The notes under the pieces: generated by a model | Seen by the model: only the letters and a program-made list of their open reading frames with translations | Database searches by the model: none | Told to the model about the DNA's origin: nothing | From: Methanocella_A sp963769045 | GTDB taxonomy: Archaea > Halobacteriota > Methanocellia > Methanocellales > Methanocellaceae | Length of the DNA: 64,000 bases | Direction: 5' to 3' | NCBI GenBank assembly: GCA_963769045.1 | Contig: CAVYKK010000029.1 | Location: 1-64,000, forward strand | Translations under genes and position numbers: made by a program | Part shown: positions 38,260 through 47,061 of the stretch, piece after piece | How the letters are laid out: each line of letters starts with the position of its first letter | How positions within the stretch are numbered: the first letter of the stretch is position 1

Positions 38260-39212
38260 CGGCCGAAAACTCCCTTCAGCTCATCGTGCAGGTCCGGTGC
38301 GTATGTGCTATTGTAGACTCCGTGCACTTCGCCATTGTACTCGTGCCACGCTTTTGGCTGCGATGCGGCATCGAACAGTTGCCTGCCACTGGCCACCGGT
38401 ATGATCGTGTCATTTGTAAAGTGGAACATGACCAGCTTCCGCGGCGGCAACTTCGACAGGTATCCTGCCGGCTCGATCGACTTTATGAACTTTGCCAGGG
38501 TTACATCGCTTCCCTGCACGCCATACGGACCGCCGCTGATCGTGAAAGCTGCCTTTAGCCCGGGCTCCAGCGCTGTGGCGACGATGGCGAACCGGCCGCC
38601 CATGCTCTCGCCGAGCACCGCAACGTTGCCAGTATCGAGGTCATTCCGCGATCGGATGTAATCATAGGCCAATAGCACGTCGTAGACTTGCTCATACTGT
38701 ACCGGATCGCCGCCATTGGCAAAAGCCGCATATCCGCTGTTCAGGTCGTTTGCCCACGGCCCGGGCGTCTCGCCGTTGTTACCACGCTCGTCCAGCGTCA
38801 GTGTCGCGTAGCCCCAGGAAGCCAGCGCTTTGGCCATGCCGGCGTCGGCTTCCTTATTGACGGTAGCCCCGGGCAAAACGATCACTACAGGAGGCTTCGT
38901 GACGTTTGCGGGTATCCGCAGGAGCGCATACACATTGCCACCGAAGCTCTTGTAGGCGATCTTTTCCAGCGTCCAGTTCTGCGTCGTTTCTACAGACGCA
39001 GAAGTCGCTATGACTGCCGGACGGGCGTCGAACGCCAGCAAGCCGGAACTGTCCAGGTGCCAGTTACTGCCACCGCCGTTACCGCTGAAAAAAAAGAGAT
39101 AGGCGATAACCAGCACGATCGCCAGCGTTCCCAGCGCGATGGCGAAGGTCAACAGCTTGTTCCGGTTCTTGCGCTTTTGCGCCTCTGCTTCACGAGCCTG
39201 CTTCTTTGACAC
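38256..39212 (-). CDS. Membrane-anchored alpha/beta hydrolase
   Basis: An N-terminal lysine-rich cytoplasmic segment and one membrane helix (LLTFAIALGTLAIVLVIAYL) anchor an outward-facing alpha/beta hydrolase. Catalytic elements are the nucleophile Ser in VLGESMGG, oxyanion region VIVLPGATVN, the acid Asp in FHFTNDTIIP, and the His in NGEVHGVYN. It resembles dienelactone hydrolase/acyl-peptidase-like esterases. The start chosen is GTG at 39212 (VSKKQAREAE); the frame extends upstream to 39287 but that part lacks protein character. Acting outside the cell, it may cut esters or peptides on the surface. Confidence 0.8.
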   Translation of the reverse strand: MSKKQAREAEAQKRKNRNKLLTFAIALGTLAIVLVIAYLFFFSGNGGGSNWHLDSSGLLAFDARPAVIATSASVETTQNWTLEKIAYKSFGGNVYALLRIPANVTKPPVVIVLPGATVNKEADAGMAKALASWGYATLTLDERGNNGETPGPWANDLNSGYAAFANGGDPVQYEQVYDVLLAYDYIRSRNDLDTGNVAVLGESMGGRFAIVATALEPGLKAAFTISGGPYGVQGSDVTLAKFIKSIEPAGYLSKLPPRKLVMFHFTNDTIIPVASGRQLFDAASQPKAWHEYNGEVHGVYNSTYAPDLHDELKGVFGR

Positions 39213-39345
39213 GTCCTGTAGATTGGCGCAATGTGAAATAAGGATTATGATAGAAGGTAGAAATGAACAGCGTCTCCCGGGCTGCATGGCGCTCGCGCGC
39301 GCGAAAAATGGCGGGACAGGCTATCCCTCGACCCAGGGTATCCTG

Positions 39346-40492
39346 TCACTTCTCGATTATAGTCTCCTCGATCTTCATGCCGAAGTGCCGGCCGGTGTCT
39401 TCCAGCCGGGCGAGGACTTTGTCGCCGGGCTTGAGCTTTGTTACCGCGATGGAGCTGCCGTCGGCGGCGACCAGCTTGATCGTCTCCGCGTTCTGCAGGA
39501 TGGCGGTGATCTTCCGGCCATCGGCCTCAGCCTCGATATATAACAAAGGCCTTCGCTCGATCTTGACCCTTCCGATGGTCGCCTTCCGGGCATCTCCGGC
39601 CTTATTGACGACCAGCGCGTTGTCGCCGCTGGCCAGCTCGGACAGGTAGCGCGTCTTCTCTCCTACGAGGACATACTCATGCACGGCCCCGGCGTTCACC
39701 CGGAACGGCCTGCTTGCGACATACGGGCTCTCCTCGGCCTCGGACTGTATCAGGAACAGCCCGCCGGACTGGTTGCCGATCAGCATACCCTCGCCAGGCG
39801 TCATGAGCGAACAGGTGTCTATGCAGACCCGGTCGCCGGTGCCCGCATCTTTTACAGCCGTAATTGTGACAGGTGTCAGAGGGACTTCCGCCTGCTTCGC
39901 GGTGATGCCCCGGGTGATCTCTCTAATCTTTATGGGATCGCCCACGTCGATCAGCACGCCATCGGCGCCCTTCTCCAGTGTCTGAAGCGCGACGGATGCC
40001 TCGTCGATGTCACGGGCCTTGGCGAAGATCTTCGCACCTTTCCCGCCAAGCTCTGCGATGAGATTTTCCAGAGGGATCACTTTCCAGTCCTTACCTTCGA
40101 TGATCAGGTAATCGCAGATACTGCCCATCCTGGCGGCGAGCTTCTCGTACTCTTTACCTTCCAGCCTGACGAACCCCGCGACGACGGCGCCTTCCGCCTT
40201 GAGCTTCTTCGCACGGGCAATGTCCCCCGAATCCTCGAGCTTCTTCAGGCAGGGAGAGCGTGCCGTCGCCTTCGGAGCGGATGCCTACCACGACGATATC
40301 GGGATGCCCGCCTGCAGAGGCTACAGTAATTCTGCCCAGCTCGCGGGCCCTGTCAATGTTCTCCGGCGCCACCAGCACGGCATTCGCGCAAGACTCCAGT
40401 GCGGCGGTGACTTTTTCCTTTGCCTCGCCCCACGTGCGCTCGTCGGCGTCTACCCAGACCAGCTTGTTGCACAATCCTGGATTGTCACTCAT
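39346..40492 (-). CDS. aroB': 3-dehydroquinate synthase II, frameshifted
   Basis: Makes 3-dehydroquinate from ADH in the archaeal shikimate route (NAD-dependent oxidative deamination and cyclisation). The N-terminal third (MSDNPGLCNKLVWVDADERT, IVVVGIRSEGDGTLSLPE) lies at 40492 to about 40246. The rest (KKLEDSGDIARAKKLKAEGA through KPGDKVLARLEDTGRHFGMK) continues in a frame displaced by one base. Joined, the length is that of the family (about 380 aa) and the conserved KARDIDEA, CIDTCSLMTPGEGMLIGNQS and RPFRVNAGAVHEYV are intact. One extra base near 40246 accounts for the break. It follows the ADH synthase gene by 29 bases in one operon. Because the pathway is normally needed, a sequence error is plausible. 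Confidence 0.88.
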
Positions 40493-40521
40493 TTCAGCTC
40501 ACCGAGAGCACACGCTCTCAT

Positions 40522-41316
40522 CTATTTCAACTCATTGAGAGCGTCGGCGGACGGCCAGCCTTCGTGGACAATCCTGGCGATGGCTCTCGTGATCTTTGTT
40601 GGGGATTCATGCTGAAAAACGTTTCTGCCTATGGCGACTCCTTTTGCCCCGGCACCCATTGCCCCCTCGACCGTCTCCAGGACGTCCAGGTCGGACTTCA
40701 TCTTCGGGCCGCCGGCGATGATCACCGGTACAGGACAGCCACGGACTACGGTCTTGAACGAGTCGGGGTCCCCCGTGTAGTTAGTCTTGATCACGTCTGC
40801 GCCCAGTTCGGCCCCGGCACGGGCGGCCAGCGCCACTACTTCGGGATCATGAGGGTTCTTGATCGCTTTGCCGCGGGGGTACATCATGGCAAGCAGCGGC
40901 ATACCCCACTCGGCACAGCTCCGCGCGGTCTGGCTCAGGGCCTGGAGCTGGTCGCTCTCAGTCTCGCTGCCGATATTGATGTGTACCGAAACGGCGTCCG
41001 CTCCCATCTTCAGCGCTTCTTCTACGCTGCAGACCATGACCTTGTTGTTCGGGTCCGGGCCCAGCCGGGTGGATGCGCTCATATGCACGATGAGACCGAT
41101 GTCCCGGCCGTAGCCCCGGTGACCGTAGGGGACCATGCCCTTCTGCTGGAGGACTGCGTTCGCTCCGCCTTCCGAGACTTTCTCGATCGTGTCGGCCAGC
41201 CCGACGATGCCCTTGATGGGGCCTTCCGATATCCCGTGATCCAGCGGGATGATCAGGCTGTTACCGCTTTTCCGGTCCTTTATGCGTTCCATCCGGATTT
41301 GCTTGCCAATTGTCAT
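40522..41316 (-). CDS. ADH synthase (class I aldolase-like, archaeal shikimate entry)
   Basis: 2-Amino-3,7-dideoxy-D-threo-hept-6-ulosonate synthase condenses 6-deoxy-5-ketofructose phosphate with aspartate semialdehyde, the first step of archaeal aromatic amino acid synthesis. The sequence is a class I fructose-bisphosphate-aldolase-like barrel: SLIIPLDHGISEGPIKG, MGADAVSVHINIGS, the Schiff-base Lys in GADVIKTNYTGDP, and phosphate-binding IIAGGPK and GVAIGRNVFQ. The start chosen is ATG at 41316 (MTIGKQIRM), preceded by GGTGAT, giving the family's 264 residues; the open frame upstream runs into unrelated sequence. It is the promoter-proximal gene of the pair with aroB'. Confidence 0.92.
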   Translation of the reverse strand: MTIGKQIRMERIKDRKSGNSLIIPLDHGISEGPIKGIVGLADTIEKVSEGGANAVLQQKGMVPYGHRGYGRDIGLIVHMSASTRLGPDPNNKVMVCSVEEALKMGADAVSVHINIGSETESDQLQALSQTARSCAEWGMPLLAMMYPRGKAIKNPHDPEVVALAARAGAELGADVIKTNYTGDPDSFKTVVRGCPVPVIIAGGPKMKSDLDVLETVEGAMGAGAKGVAIGRNVFQHESPTKITRAIARIVHEGWPSADALNELK

Positions 41317-41450
41317 CACAGATATCACCATGCTACTGTGTGCCATAGTAGCACACAATCCATAATAAATGTATCGGTCCGGTTCAGTTAATACATCAGG
41401 ATGAGAAAAAAACAGAAATATATCGATCAATTTTCCATAAATACCGTTCT

Positions 41451-42394
41451 GATCGTGGTGCAACGCCCTTGCTTGCTTCGTGTGAAAAGACATACGAGCC
41501 AATAGCTAATGCTCCCAATTCTGATCGCGGTGTGACGCCCGTGCTTGCTTCTTGTTAATAATACATACGGGTCACTAGCAAATACTTCCCATAATAATCG
41601 CGGTGCGACGCCCGTGCTTGCTTCGCCGCACGTGCTACTACGGGTTTTTACGGTGTTACGGTGTCGGGCGACGGGCTCGCACCTTCGTCGGCACAACGCG
41701 CCTTCGGCGGCGTTGAGCCTCCTTTGCAAGCCCTGAAAAACGCGCCTTCGGCAACGTTTTTCACACCCGCCACCTCCACACCCCTCGCACAGCTATCGCG
41801 TGCGAAGGGGCAAGCCGAAAAAACCCTCCGCCTTCCGCGGAGAAGCTCTGGCTACCCATACCAATACTAGAATAGGCAACGATCCTATACAGTACCTGAT
41901 ACACGTAGCCTATGCTGCTCCGCGGTCGACGGAGGGTTTTTTCGGCCGAAGGCCCCTCGCACGCGAAGCTGTGCGAGGGGTGCGGAGGCGGCCGGGTAAT
42001 GAACGCTGCCGGTAGGCGCGTTGCTTAGCGCTTGCGAAGGGACTCGACCTGGCGCAGCCGAAGGCGCAGCCGGGCCGTGTCTCCGGGGTGCGAGCGCGGC
42101 CCGGACGGCGCAGCACCGGAAAAACCCGGAGTAGCCCATGCAGCATCAGCGCGCATGGGCGTCGCACCGCGATTAATAATGGACAGACCAAATTCTGATC
42201 AATTAGTTACTGCTCTACTGGTATCAGATATTGTAAGAACGCGGCCCGGACGGCGTAGCACCGGAAAAACCCGGAGTAGCCCATGCGACGAAGTAAGCAT
42301 GGGCGTCGCACCGCGATGATTTGATGCTGGCATAGAGATTGATGATCGCTGAGTATATGTTATTGCACGAACGCATGGGCGTCGCACCGCGATT
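41451..42394. repeat. Composite inverted-repeat element A
   Basis: Parts in order: P-terminal fragments at 41451-41480 and 41523-41551; full P unit 41597-41855; about 50 bases of spacer; full Q unit in opposite orientation 41905-42173; a Q fragment 42241-42317; and a Q terminus 42373-42394. P and Q are diverged versions of one ~260-bp GC-rich unit. Both have an outer end GATCGCGGTGCGACGCCC-like, an internal ACGGGTTTTT/CCGGGTTTTT hairpin region, a middle CCCCTCGCACAGCT and an inner end AACCCTCCG...CGCGGAG. The many short frames here are artefacts. Element B is its inverted counterpart. The interval 41317-41450 holds nothing recognisable. Confidence 0.85.
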
Positions 42395-42502
42395 GATATT
42401 AGACAGACTATATTCTGCTCAATTAATCTATGATACTGTCAGAAATAACCGGTTTTTGATTCTCAGCTTACTGAGAAAAAGTTCAGGTGAAGCACAACGT
42501 CT

Positions 42503-42512
42503 TATATATAAA
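42503..42512 (+). promoter_or_regulatory. TATA box upstream of the PadR gene
   Basis: TATATATAAA lies about 75 bases before the first ATG of the padR-like gene; transcription would begin near 42535. A second weaker TATAAAT follows at about 42515. Confidence 0.4.
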
Positions 42513-42582
42513 CGCTATAAATGTGGTTTTTCTCAATATTTAAAACACATAGCATTATTTTCTATATGACTTACCAAAACAT

Positions 42583-43143
42583 GTGCTGCCAAAATATAAA
42601 ACGGTGGAATATATATGTCGTATTATGTCCGTGGCAATACCAAACTTCTTTCAAAATCCCACGAAAGCTAGTTTGAATTACTTCGTGCTCATGCTGCTGA
42701 GGAGCAATCCGAAGCACGGGTATATGCTCATGCAGGACATCGAAAGGCACACCGGCGGCCACTGGAAGCCGTCCCACTCGGCCATATACAAACTACTAAA
42801 CGGCCTGGAGGCCGACGGTTACATTTCGTCGTGGGAAGAAAAAGATGGAGAGAGGGCACGAAGAGTATACAAAATCTCTGAAACTGGCATAAAACTGCTC
42901 GAGGAGAGCGAACGGGACTTCGAGTCGTTCATCAACGCCTTTATTTCCTCCCTGCTGGAAGCAGAACGGGTAAATCCCGACCACCTGACCGTTCTGCTGA
43001 CAAAAAAAGGCAAGGCGATGCTGAACGGACTCGACCCCGGCCAACGCATGAAGGCTTACCAGAAGCTGAAAGCCTTCCTGGATACCGAGAGCGCCAGGGT
43101 CAACAAGGAGCTGGAAGAGCTCTTAAAAGTCTTGAGCGTGTAA
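42583..43143 (+). CDS. PadR-family transcriptional regulator
   Basis: The winged helix SLNYFVLMLLRSNPKHGYML, then MQDIERHTGGHWKPSHSAIY and KLLNGLEADGYISSWEEKDG is diagnostic of PadR regulators. A C-terminal helical dimerisation region (about 110-186) follows. PadR proteins repress nearby genes, often transporters, in response to small molecules. The Met at residue 15 (42625) is an alternative start and would leave a more typical N-terminus. No obvious target lies downstream on the same strand. Confidence 0.88.
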   Translation: MLPKYKTVEYICRIMSVAIPNFFQNPTKASLNYFVLMLLRSNPKHGYMLMQDIERHTGGHWKPSHSAIYKLLNGLEADGYISSWEEKDGERARRVYKISETGIKLLEESERDFESFINAFISSLLEAERVNPDHLTVLLTKKGKAMLNGLDPGQRMKAYQKLKAFLDTESARVNKELEELLKVLSV

Positions 43144-43247
43144 AAAGGGCAGAACAAGTCGTTGCTTGCATACGGACCGGGCACGCGCGCGAAGCCGCTT
43201 GCGGCAGACTATTTTCGTATTGTTATTAATTTTACTTATTATACGCT

Positions 43248-43502
43248 GATAAGGTATCTGACACAGAGTTCACAGGGTATAGTCATTGGTGAAATGTTTT
43301 GAACGCTGAGCCGGCACCAAACGCAACGTACGCAACGGCCGCGACGTACGCTACGTTTTATCAGGTAATGGCAAGCGTATCCGGATTATCAGACGTTGCG
43401 TACGTCGCGGCCGTAGCGTACGTCGCGTTAAATGCCGTCTCACATGTACAAAAAGTTACAGGAATGACTAAACTCTGTGAACTCTGTGTCAGATGCCTTA
43501 TC
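43248..43502. repeat. Nested long inverted repeats
   Basis: The outer arms 43248-43275 and 43475-43502 are 28-bp reverse complements with one mismatch, made of CACAGAG/TTCACAG-like words. The inner arms 43320-43355 and 43394-43429 are 36-bp reverse complements with three mismatches, built from iterated ACGTACGC words around a GGCCGCG. The whole could fold into one long cruciform between two convergent genes. No protein is encoded. Confidence 0.85.
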
Positions 43503-43530
43503 AATATATACAGTAAGGCGACTATTGTCA

Positions 43531-44025
43531 TCAATGGCAACTTTTCAGCTCGTCGGCCATCTTTTGGATGTTCCGCCAGTGGCTGCCGAGCCAGTAAATC
43601 CGGCCACATCGGTCGCAGACCCAGAACTCTTTACCATCCTCTATTAGATGCGGAGGTACCTCTTTGCGGATGCGTTTCATGTCCGCATCTGCCGCCTTCC
43701 GCAGGAGCGCATTGCAGGCGGTGCAACGTTCCATGACCGGCTCGGTCTGGAGCGGATAATGCCGCATAAGCTCGCAGATCTGCTCTTTTACATCGTCCGG
43801 CCGGATGGGAACGGCTGGCACGCATGCCTTCACGGCCCGCTCGACGAGCGCCCGGTCCCGGGTAAGCAACACTCTGCCCTCTGCACGGGCTATCTCGAGG
43901 AGCTTCGCATCCTCATCGTCGTCCGGCGCCATATCCAGCGCGCTTTTCGTATCGTAGTCGAAGATGCGCAGCCAGGCGACCAGCCGGCCCAGCATCCGGT
44001 CTACCAGGAACTTCGGGCGGTCCAT
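43531..44025 (-). CDS. Mut7-C RNase domain protein
   Basis: A 164-residue protein with the Mut7-C (PIN-like RNase) domain: the N-terminal FLVDRMLGRLVAWLRIFDYD, acidic DDDEDAKLLEIARAEGRVLL and TRDRALVERA supply the acidic catalytic residues. The fused zinc ribbon has MERCTACNALL and FWVCDRCGRIYW. Members are predicted metal-dependent ribonucleases, full-length in archaea at 150-165 residues. The substrate is unknown. Convergent with padR across the nested inverted repeat. Confidence 0.9.
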   Translation of the reverse strand: MDRPKFLVDRMLGRLVAWLRIFDYDTKSALDMAPDDDEDAKLLEIARAEGRVLLTRDRALVERAVKACVPAVPIRPDDVKEQICELMRHYPLQTEPVMERCTACNALLRKAADADMKRIRKEVPPHLIEDGKEFWVCDRCGRIYWLGSHWRNIQKMADELKSCH

Positions 44026-44067
44026 CCATCATATCTACGAGCTACGGGTAGAAAAAGATGCACGGGC

Positions 44068-44319
44068 CTACTTTTTGCTTTCTTCCTCCTGCTTTTCCCC
44101 TTCCTCGATCAGCCGCTTGACTTTCTGGCCGCCCTTGTGCCCGATCTCGGAATAGAACCCGGGGCCCCGTTCCTCGAGCACCTTTTCGCCTCCCTTGTGG
44201 CCGCCCTTCTCGCCGATCTCGTGGTAGAATTCTTTGCCATGAGTCTCGGCCGTCTTCTCGCCGCCCTTGTGGCCGGCTTCTTTCACGGTCATTTTGCCTT
44301 TCTCTTCCTTCTCAGCCAT
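44068..44319 (-). CDS. KGG-repeat stress-induced-like protein
   Basis: An 83-residue, very hydrophilic protein with repeated KGG motifs: EAGHKGGEKTAETHGKEFYH, EIGEKGGHKGGEKV and EIGHKGGQKVKRLIEEGEKQ. These match the KGG domain of bacterial general stress proteins (GsiB, plant Em-like), thought to protect under desiccation or other stress. The start chosen is ATG at 44319 because GGGTGA lies six bases upstream; the longer frame to 44433 is not protein-like. KGG proteins are mostly bacterial, so transfer is possible. Confidence 0.88.
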   Translation of the reverse strand: MAEKEEKGKMTVKEAGHKGGEKTAETHGKEFYHEIGEKGGHKGGEKVLEERGPGFYSEIGHKGGQKVKRLIEEGEKQEEESKK

Positions 44320-44517
44320 AGCATTCACCCGGATACGATGATCCGTTTCGCAGTACGGGAAAAGGGGTGATAAACGGATGCATTTGAAAAGTGGCAATTC
44401 AAGGGTGATGAAGAAAAATATTTTACCTGCCATAGCAGGGCTGCTCCGATAAAAGTGGATTCATGCCGAACGGCTGGAGCAACGTGACGACACCATCGTA
44501 TCGTCAGCCGGTCTTTA

Positions 44518-44733
44518 CTATTTTTTCCTTTTCAACACAGTTTTCTTCGTGTATCCGAGATAGAGCAGGATAAGCCCGCACGGGATGGAAGCGATCGCAA
44601 AGCCAAGGACAGTCTCCAGGCCACTGTTCGGGGTGATAATATAATAGAGGGCACCTATCGCGCCCGCGAACACCAGAATCCATCCCAGCATCATGTAATA
44701 GTTATTAAGCTCCACCCTGATTTTCGGTATCAT
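44518..44733 (-). CDS. Small two-helix membrane protein
   Basis: A 71-residue protein with two membrane helices (about 13-33 and 40-62) and a lysine-rich tail (YTKKTVLKRKK). Its first codons overlap the end of the MFS transporter gene by 29 bases in another frame, so it is translationally coupled to the transporter and may be an accessory subunit. The family is unknown. Confidence 0.65.
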   Translation of the reverse strand: MIPKIRVELNNYYMMLGWILVFAGAIGALYYIITPNSGLETVLGFAIASIPCGLILLYLGYTKKTVLKRKK

Positions 44734-46051
44734 GTCGATTCTCCGGTATGGCTGATCGGTTGACCGTTCCCCTATTTAAAGCTTCTGCGGCCCCGGCGGA
44801 GACCGCGCCGTCCCGGATCATCTGATCGTCATATTTCCACATAGACAGGGCCCAGGCAGCGGTCAGTGCTGCAGTGATCAGCAGAAAGACCCGCAGGCCG
44901 AACTGGTCGACGGTGACCCCCAGGATATTGCCGATTGCGCTGTAGCCCCCGAAACCGGAGATGATGTATCCACTGGCCACGAACCAGGCGGCGTTGCCCA
45001 CGTACATGCCGAAGGCGAAGATGGGGCGGCCGATGTACGTACGCTCCCGGAAGGTGTCCTTAATGATGTTCTGCGTGGCAAAGCTTACTGCGGCGATGCC
45101 TGCACAGCCCACTACGCCCTCCAGCAGGAACACGAGCAGCGGGCTGGATACGAAGGCCAGCAGCAGTATCTCGATACCGAAGATAACGATGCCTATCGTC
45201 GCAATGATTCGTCTCGGGGCCGGCCGGTACCGGGAGAGCGCCCAGAACATGACGATGGTGATAACGCTGACGACCAGGCTGAGCAGGCCGAGCCAGACAT
45301 TGCGGATGCCGACGTTGGTGTAAAATACCCGCGAAATAGACGACCATGTGCTGAAGGTCAGCGTCATGAACAACATGGTCAGCAGGAACGTGACCATTGA
45401 GCGCTTGTTGCGCAGCACGCTACTCAGGTCCTCGCGAATCGGGTACTTGCCGTAGGTCTTCTCGTAGATCGGGTCTTTCAGGAAGGCGATGATAGCCGTC
45501 GATAAGATGAGGAATGCCAGCCCCGACAGCAGCCAGAACCCATAGCCTGTCTGCTGGACGATGATGCCCGCGATCAGCGGGGTAACGGCCGCCATGATCG
45601 TCGAGATCACGTTGTACCGGGAGAAGGCGTCAGTCGTGGACAGGCCGTGTGCGTCGATAAGCTCGCAGACCATGAGAAAAGCGAGGCTCCAGAACGTGCC
45701 GGCTGCCAGGCCGATCAGCAGGCCAGAGAGAAGCAGCGACCATGGTGTCGGGTAAAGGAAGAGCAGTATCTCGTAGGCCGCCGAAATGGCGCCTATGCCG
45801 ACGAACAGCTTCTTCGGGCTGAAATGCCGGAGCAGGACGATGGCAATGATATTGGAGACCGCGCAGCCCACGCTGACCATGGCGAAGTGCAGGCTGTAAT
45901 ACCCCGAGGGTATGTGATAGTCGATGGCGTATTGCGGGATGAAGAGCACCACACTGAGCCTGCCGTAATACATCAGGACGAATACGGCAAGGAACAGGTC
46001 CAGCGGGCTCAGTCTCTTCAACATGGCAGAAAAGTATGGCGATATGCTCAA
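44705..46051 (-). CDS. MFS transporter
   Basis: A 448-residue membrane protein with twelve segments in two halves. It starts LFLAVFVLMYYGRLSVVLFI. The cytoplasmic loop between segments 2 and 3 has LLRHFSPKKLFVGIG, and there is a long charged central loop (DPIYEKTYGKYPIREDLSSV). This is the layout of the major facilitator superfamily. The substrate cannot be told. The C-terminus is a 45-residue hydrophilic tail. The gene is divergent from the lipoprotein gene at 46358, with a long inverted repeat between them. Confidence 0.88.
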   Translation of the reverse strand: MSISPYFSAMLKRLSPLDLFLAVFVLMYYGRLSVVLFIPQYAIDYHIPSGYYSLHFAMVSVGCAVSNIIAIVLLRHFSPKKLFVGIGAISAAYEILLFLYPTPWSLLLSGLLIGLAAGTFWSLAFLMVCELIDAHGLSTTDAFSRYNVISTIMAAVTPLIAGIIVQQTGYGFWLLSGLAFLILSTAIIAFLKDPIYEKTYGKYPIREDLSSVLRNKRSMVTFLLTMLFMTLTFSTWSSISRVFYTNVGIRNVWLGLLSLVVSVITIVMFWALSRYRPAPRRIIATIGIVIFGIEILLLAFVSSPLLVFLLEGVVGCAGIAAVSFATQNIIKDTFRERTYIGRPIFAFGMYVGNAAWFVASGYIISGFGGYSAIGNILGVTVDQFGLRVFLLITAALTAAWALSMWKYDDQMIRDGAVSAGAAEALNRGTVNRSAIPENRHDTENQGGA

Positions 46052-46070
46052 TATACTTTCTGAAAACCGG

Positions 46071-46290
46071 GAGGTCTCAGAGGTTACATGAGGTCACAGA
46101 GCTCAGCACTGAGGTCACAGAGGGCACAGAGGACGGCACAGAGGATTATTAAGGAAAAGGCTGCTGGAAGCCCGGTTATTAAAACAAACCTCTGTGCATA
46201 CCTCTGTGTCCGCTGTGACCTCTGTGCTGTGAAGCTCTGCGACCTCTAAAAACCTCTGCGACCTCTAAAAAGGTGAAACTCTGCGACCTC
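46071..46290. repeat. Long inverted repeat of CACAGAGG-type units
   Basis: The left part (46071-46147) iterates units such as GGTCACAGAG and GGCACAGAGG. The right part (46187-46290) iterates the complement, CCTCTGTG and CTCTGCGACC. Between them lie about 40 bases. The arms are imperfect and internally repetitive, so many alternative pairings exist. It lies between divergent genes, so it is not a simple terminator. Confidence 0.82.
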
Positions 46291-46357
46291 CGTACATTTA
46301 TGGTATAAGGTTTAAATCCTAGAACGGTATTATGGTAATTGCCTGCAGGTTAATACG

Positions 46358-46852
46358 ATGATGAAAAAATACGCGCTACTTTTGCTGGCGTTCGCCGTTT
46401 CGGTCAGCGTCGCCGGATGCACCGTTTCTCAGGCATCCGACAGGGATCAGTATGGCAGCTACCTGAGCGAGCTGAACAGCGGCAACGCGGACTTCAACAG
46501 CGCGAGTACACTTTACAGTGCCGCCGTGAATGCGTACAAGGGCGAGATGTACAACGATGCCGCCAACGGGATGAGTACTTCGTGCGACAGTTATAACAAT
46601 GCAATGATACACTACGACCAGATGGCCGGATACGCGAATGGCCCGGACCAGAAGGCGTATGCCGATGCGCTCAGGTCATATGCGCAGAGCTGCATGTACG
46701 CGGCTTCGGCCTATACGGAGGCTTACCAGGCGTACGGGAGCGGCGACCGGTATAAGGGAGATGCCCGCATGGGCAGCGCGGACGGATTCGTGAAGCAGGC
46801 GAACGAGTTTCATGATAAGGCCGTTGAGCTCCAGCCCATGGCAATCATTTAA
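46358..46852 (+). CDS. Putative lipoprotein, helical
   Basis: A signal peptide with lipobox SVAGC (Cys at about residue 21) precedes a mature domain of about 140 residues rich in Ala, Tyr, Ser and Asn. Repeated short helices (YLSELNSGNADFNSASTLYS, YNDAANGMSTSCDSYNNAMI, YADALRSYAQSCMYAASAYT) suggest a helical-hairpin bundle of TPR-like spacing. The TATA box TTTAAAT at 46311-46317 lies about 45 bases upstream. No family is recognised; it probably stands on the outer membrane face. Confidence 0.75.
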   Translation: MMKKYALLLLAFAVSVSVAGCTVSQASDRDQYGSYLSELNSGNADFNSASTLYSAAVNAYKGEMYNDAANGMSTSCDSYNNAMIHYDQMAGYANGPDQKAYADALRSYAQSCMYAASAYTEAYQAYGSGDRYKGDARMGSADGFVKQANEFHDKAVELQPMAII

Positions 46853-47061
46853 TTGTTAAAAATTTCATAGTCCTGAGCACAGTATGTCCCACGTGGACAT
46901 AGCCTCAATTTTATAACAGCTGTTCCCGGATTGGGCTTCGTTATTTCACGTTTGTAATTACTTCGAATGCCCGATCGTAACCCATATCATCCGCATAAGG
47001 CCATAAATGAATGACCATATAGCCATACGGTGATTCTAACCCGTATTAGCAGGTCATTATC

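Noticed and set aside
41451..42394. CRISPR array in elements A and B
   Set aside because: Repeat pieces vary from 22 to 270 bases, spacers are not of constant size, repeats occur in both orientations and there is no cas gene.
41427..42569. Several 60-100-codon frames on both strands of elements A and B
   Set aside because: They are open on opposite strands at once, follow the GC-rich repeat and have no start signals; they are artefacts of composition.
43299..43736. 145-codon frame with YATAATYATF repeats
   Set aside because: It is produced by the nested inverted repeat and then runs antisense through the Mut7-C gene.
46883..46901. TATGTCC/GGACATA as an Lrp-type operator like that at 61107
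   Set aside because: It shares only GGACAT with the other site and has a different spacing; too little to claim.
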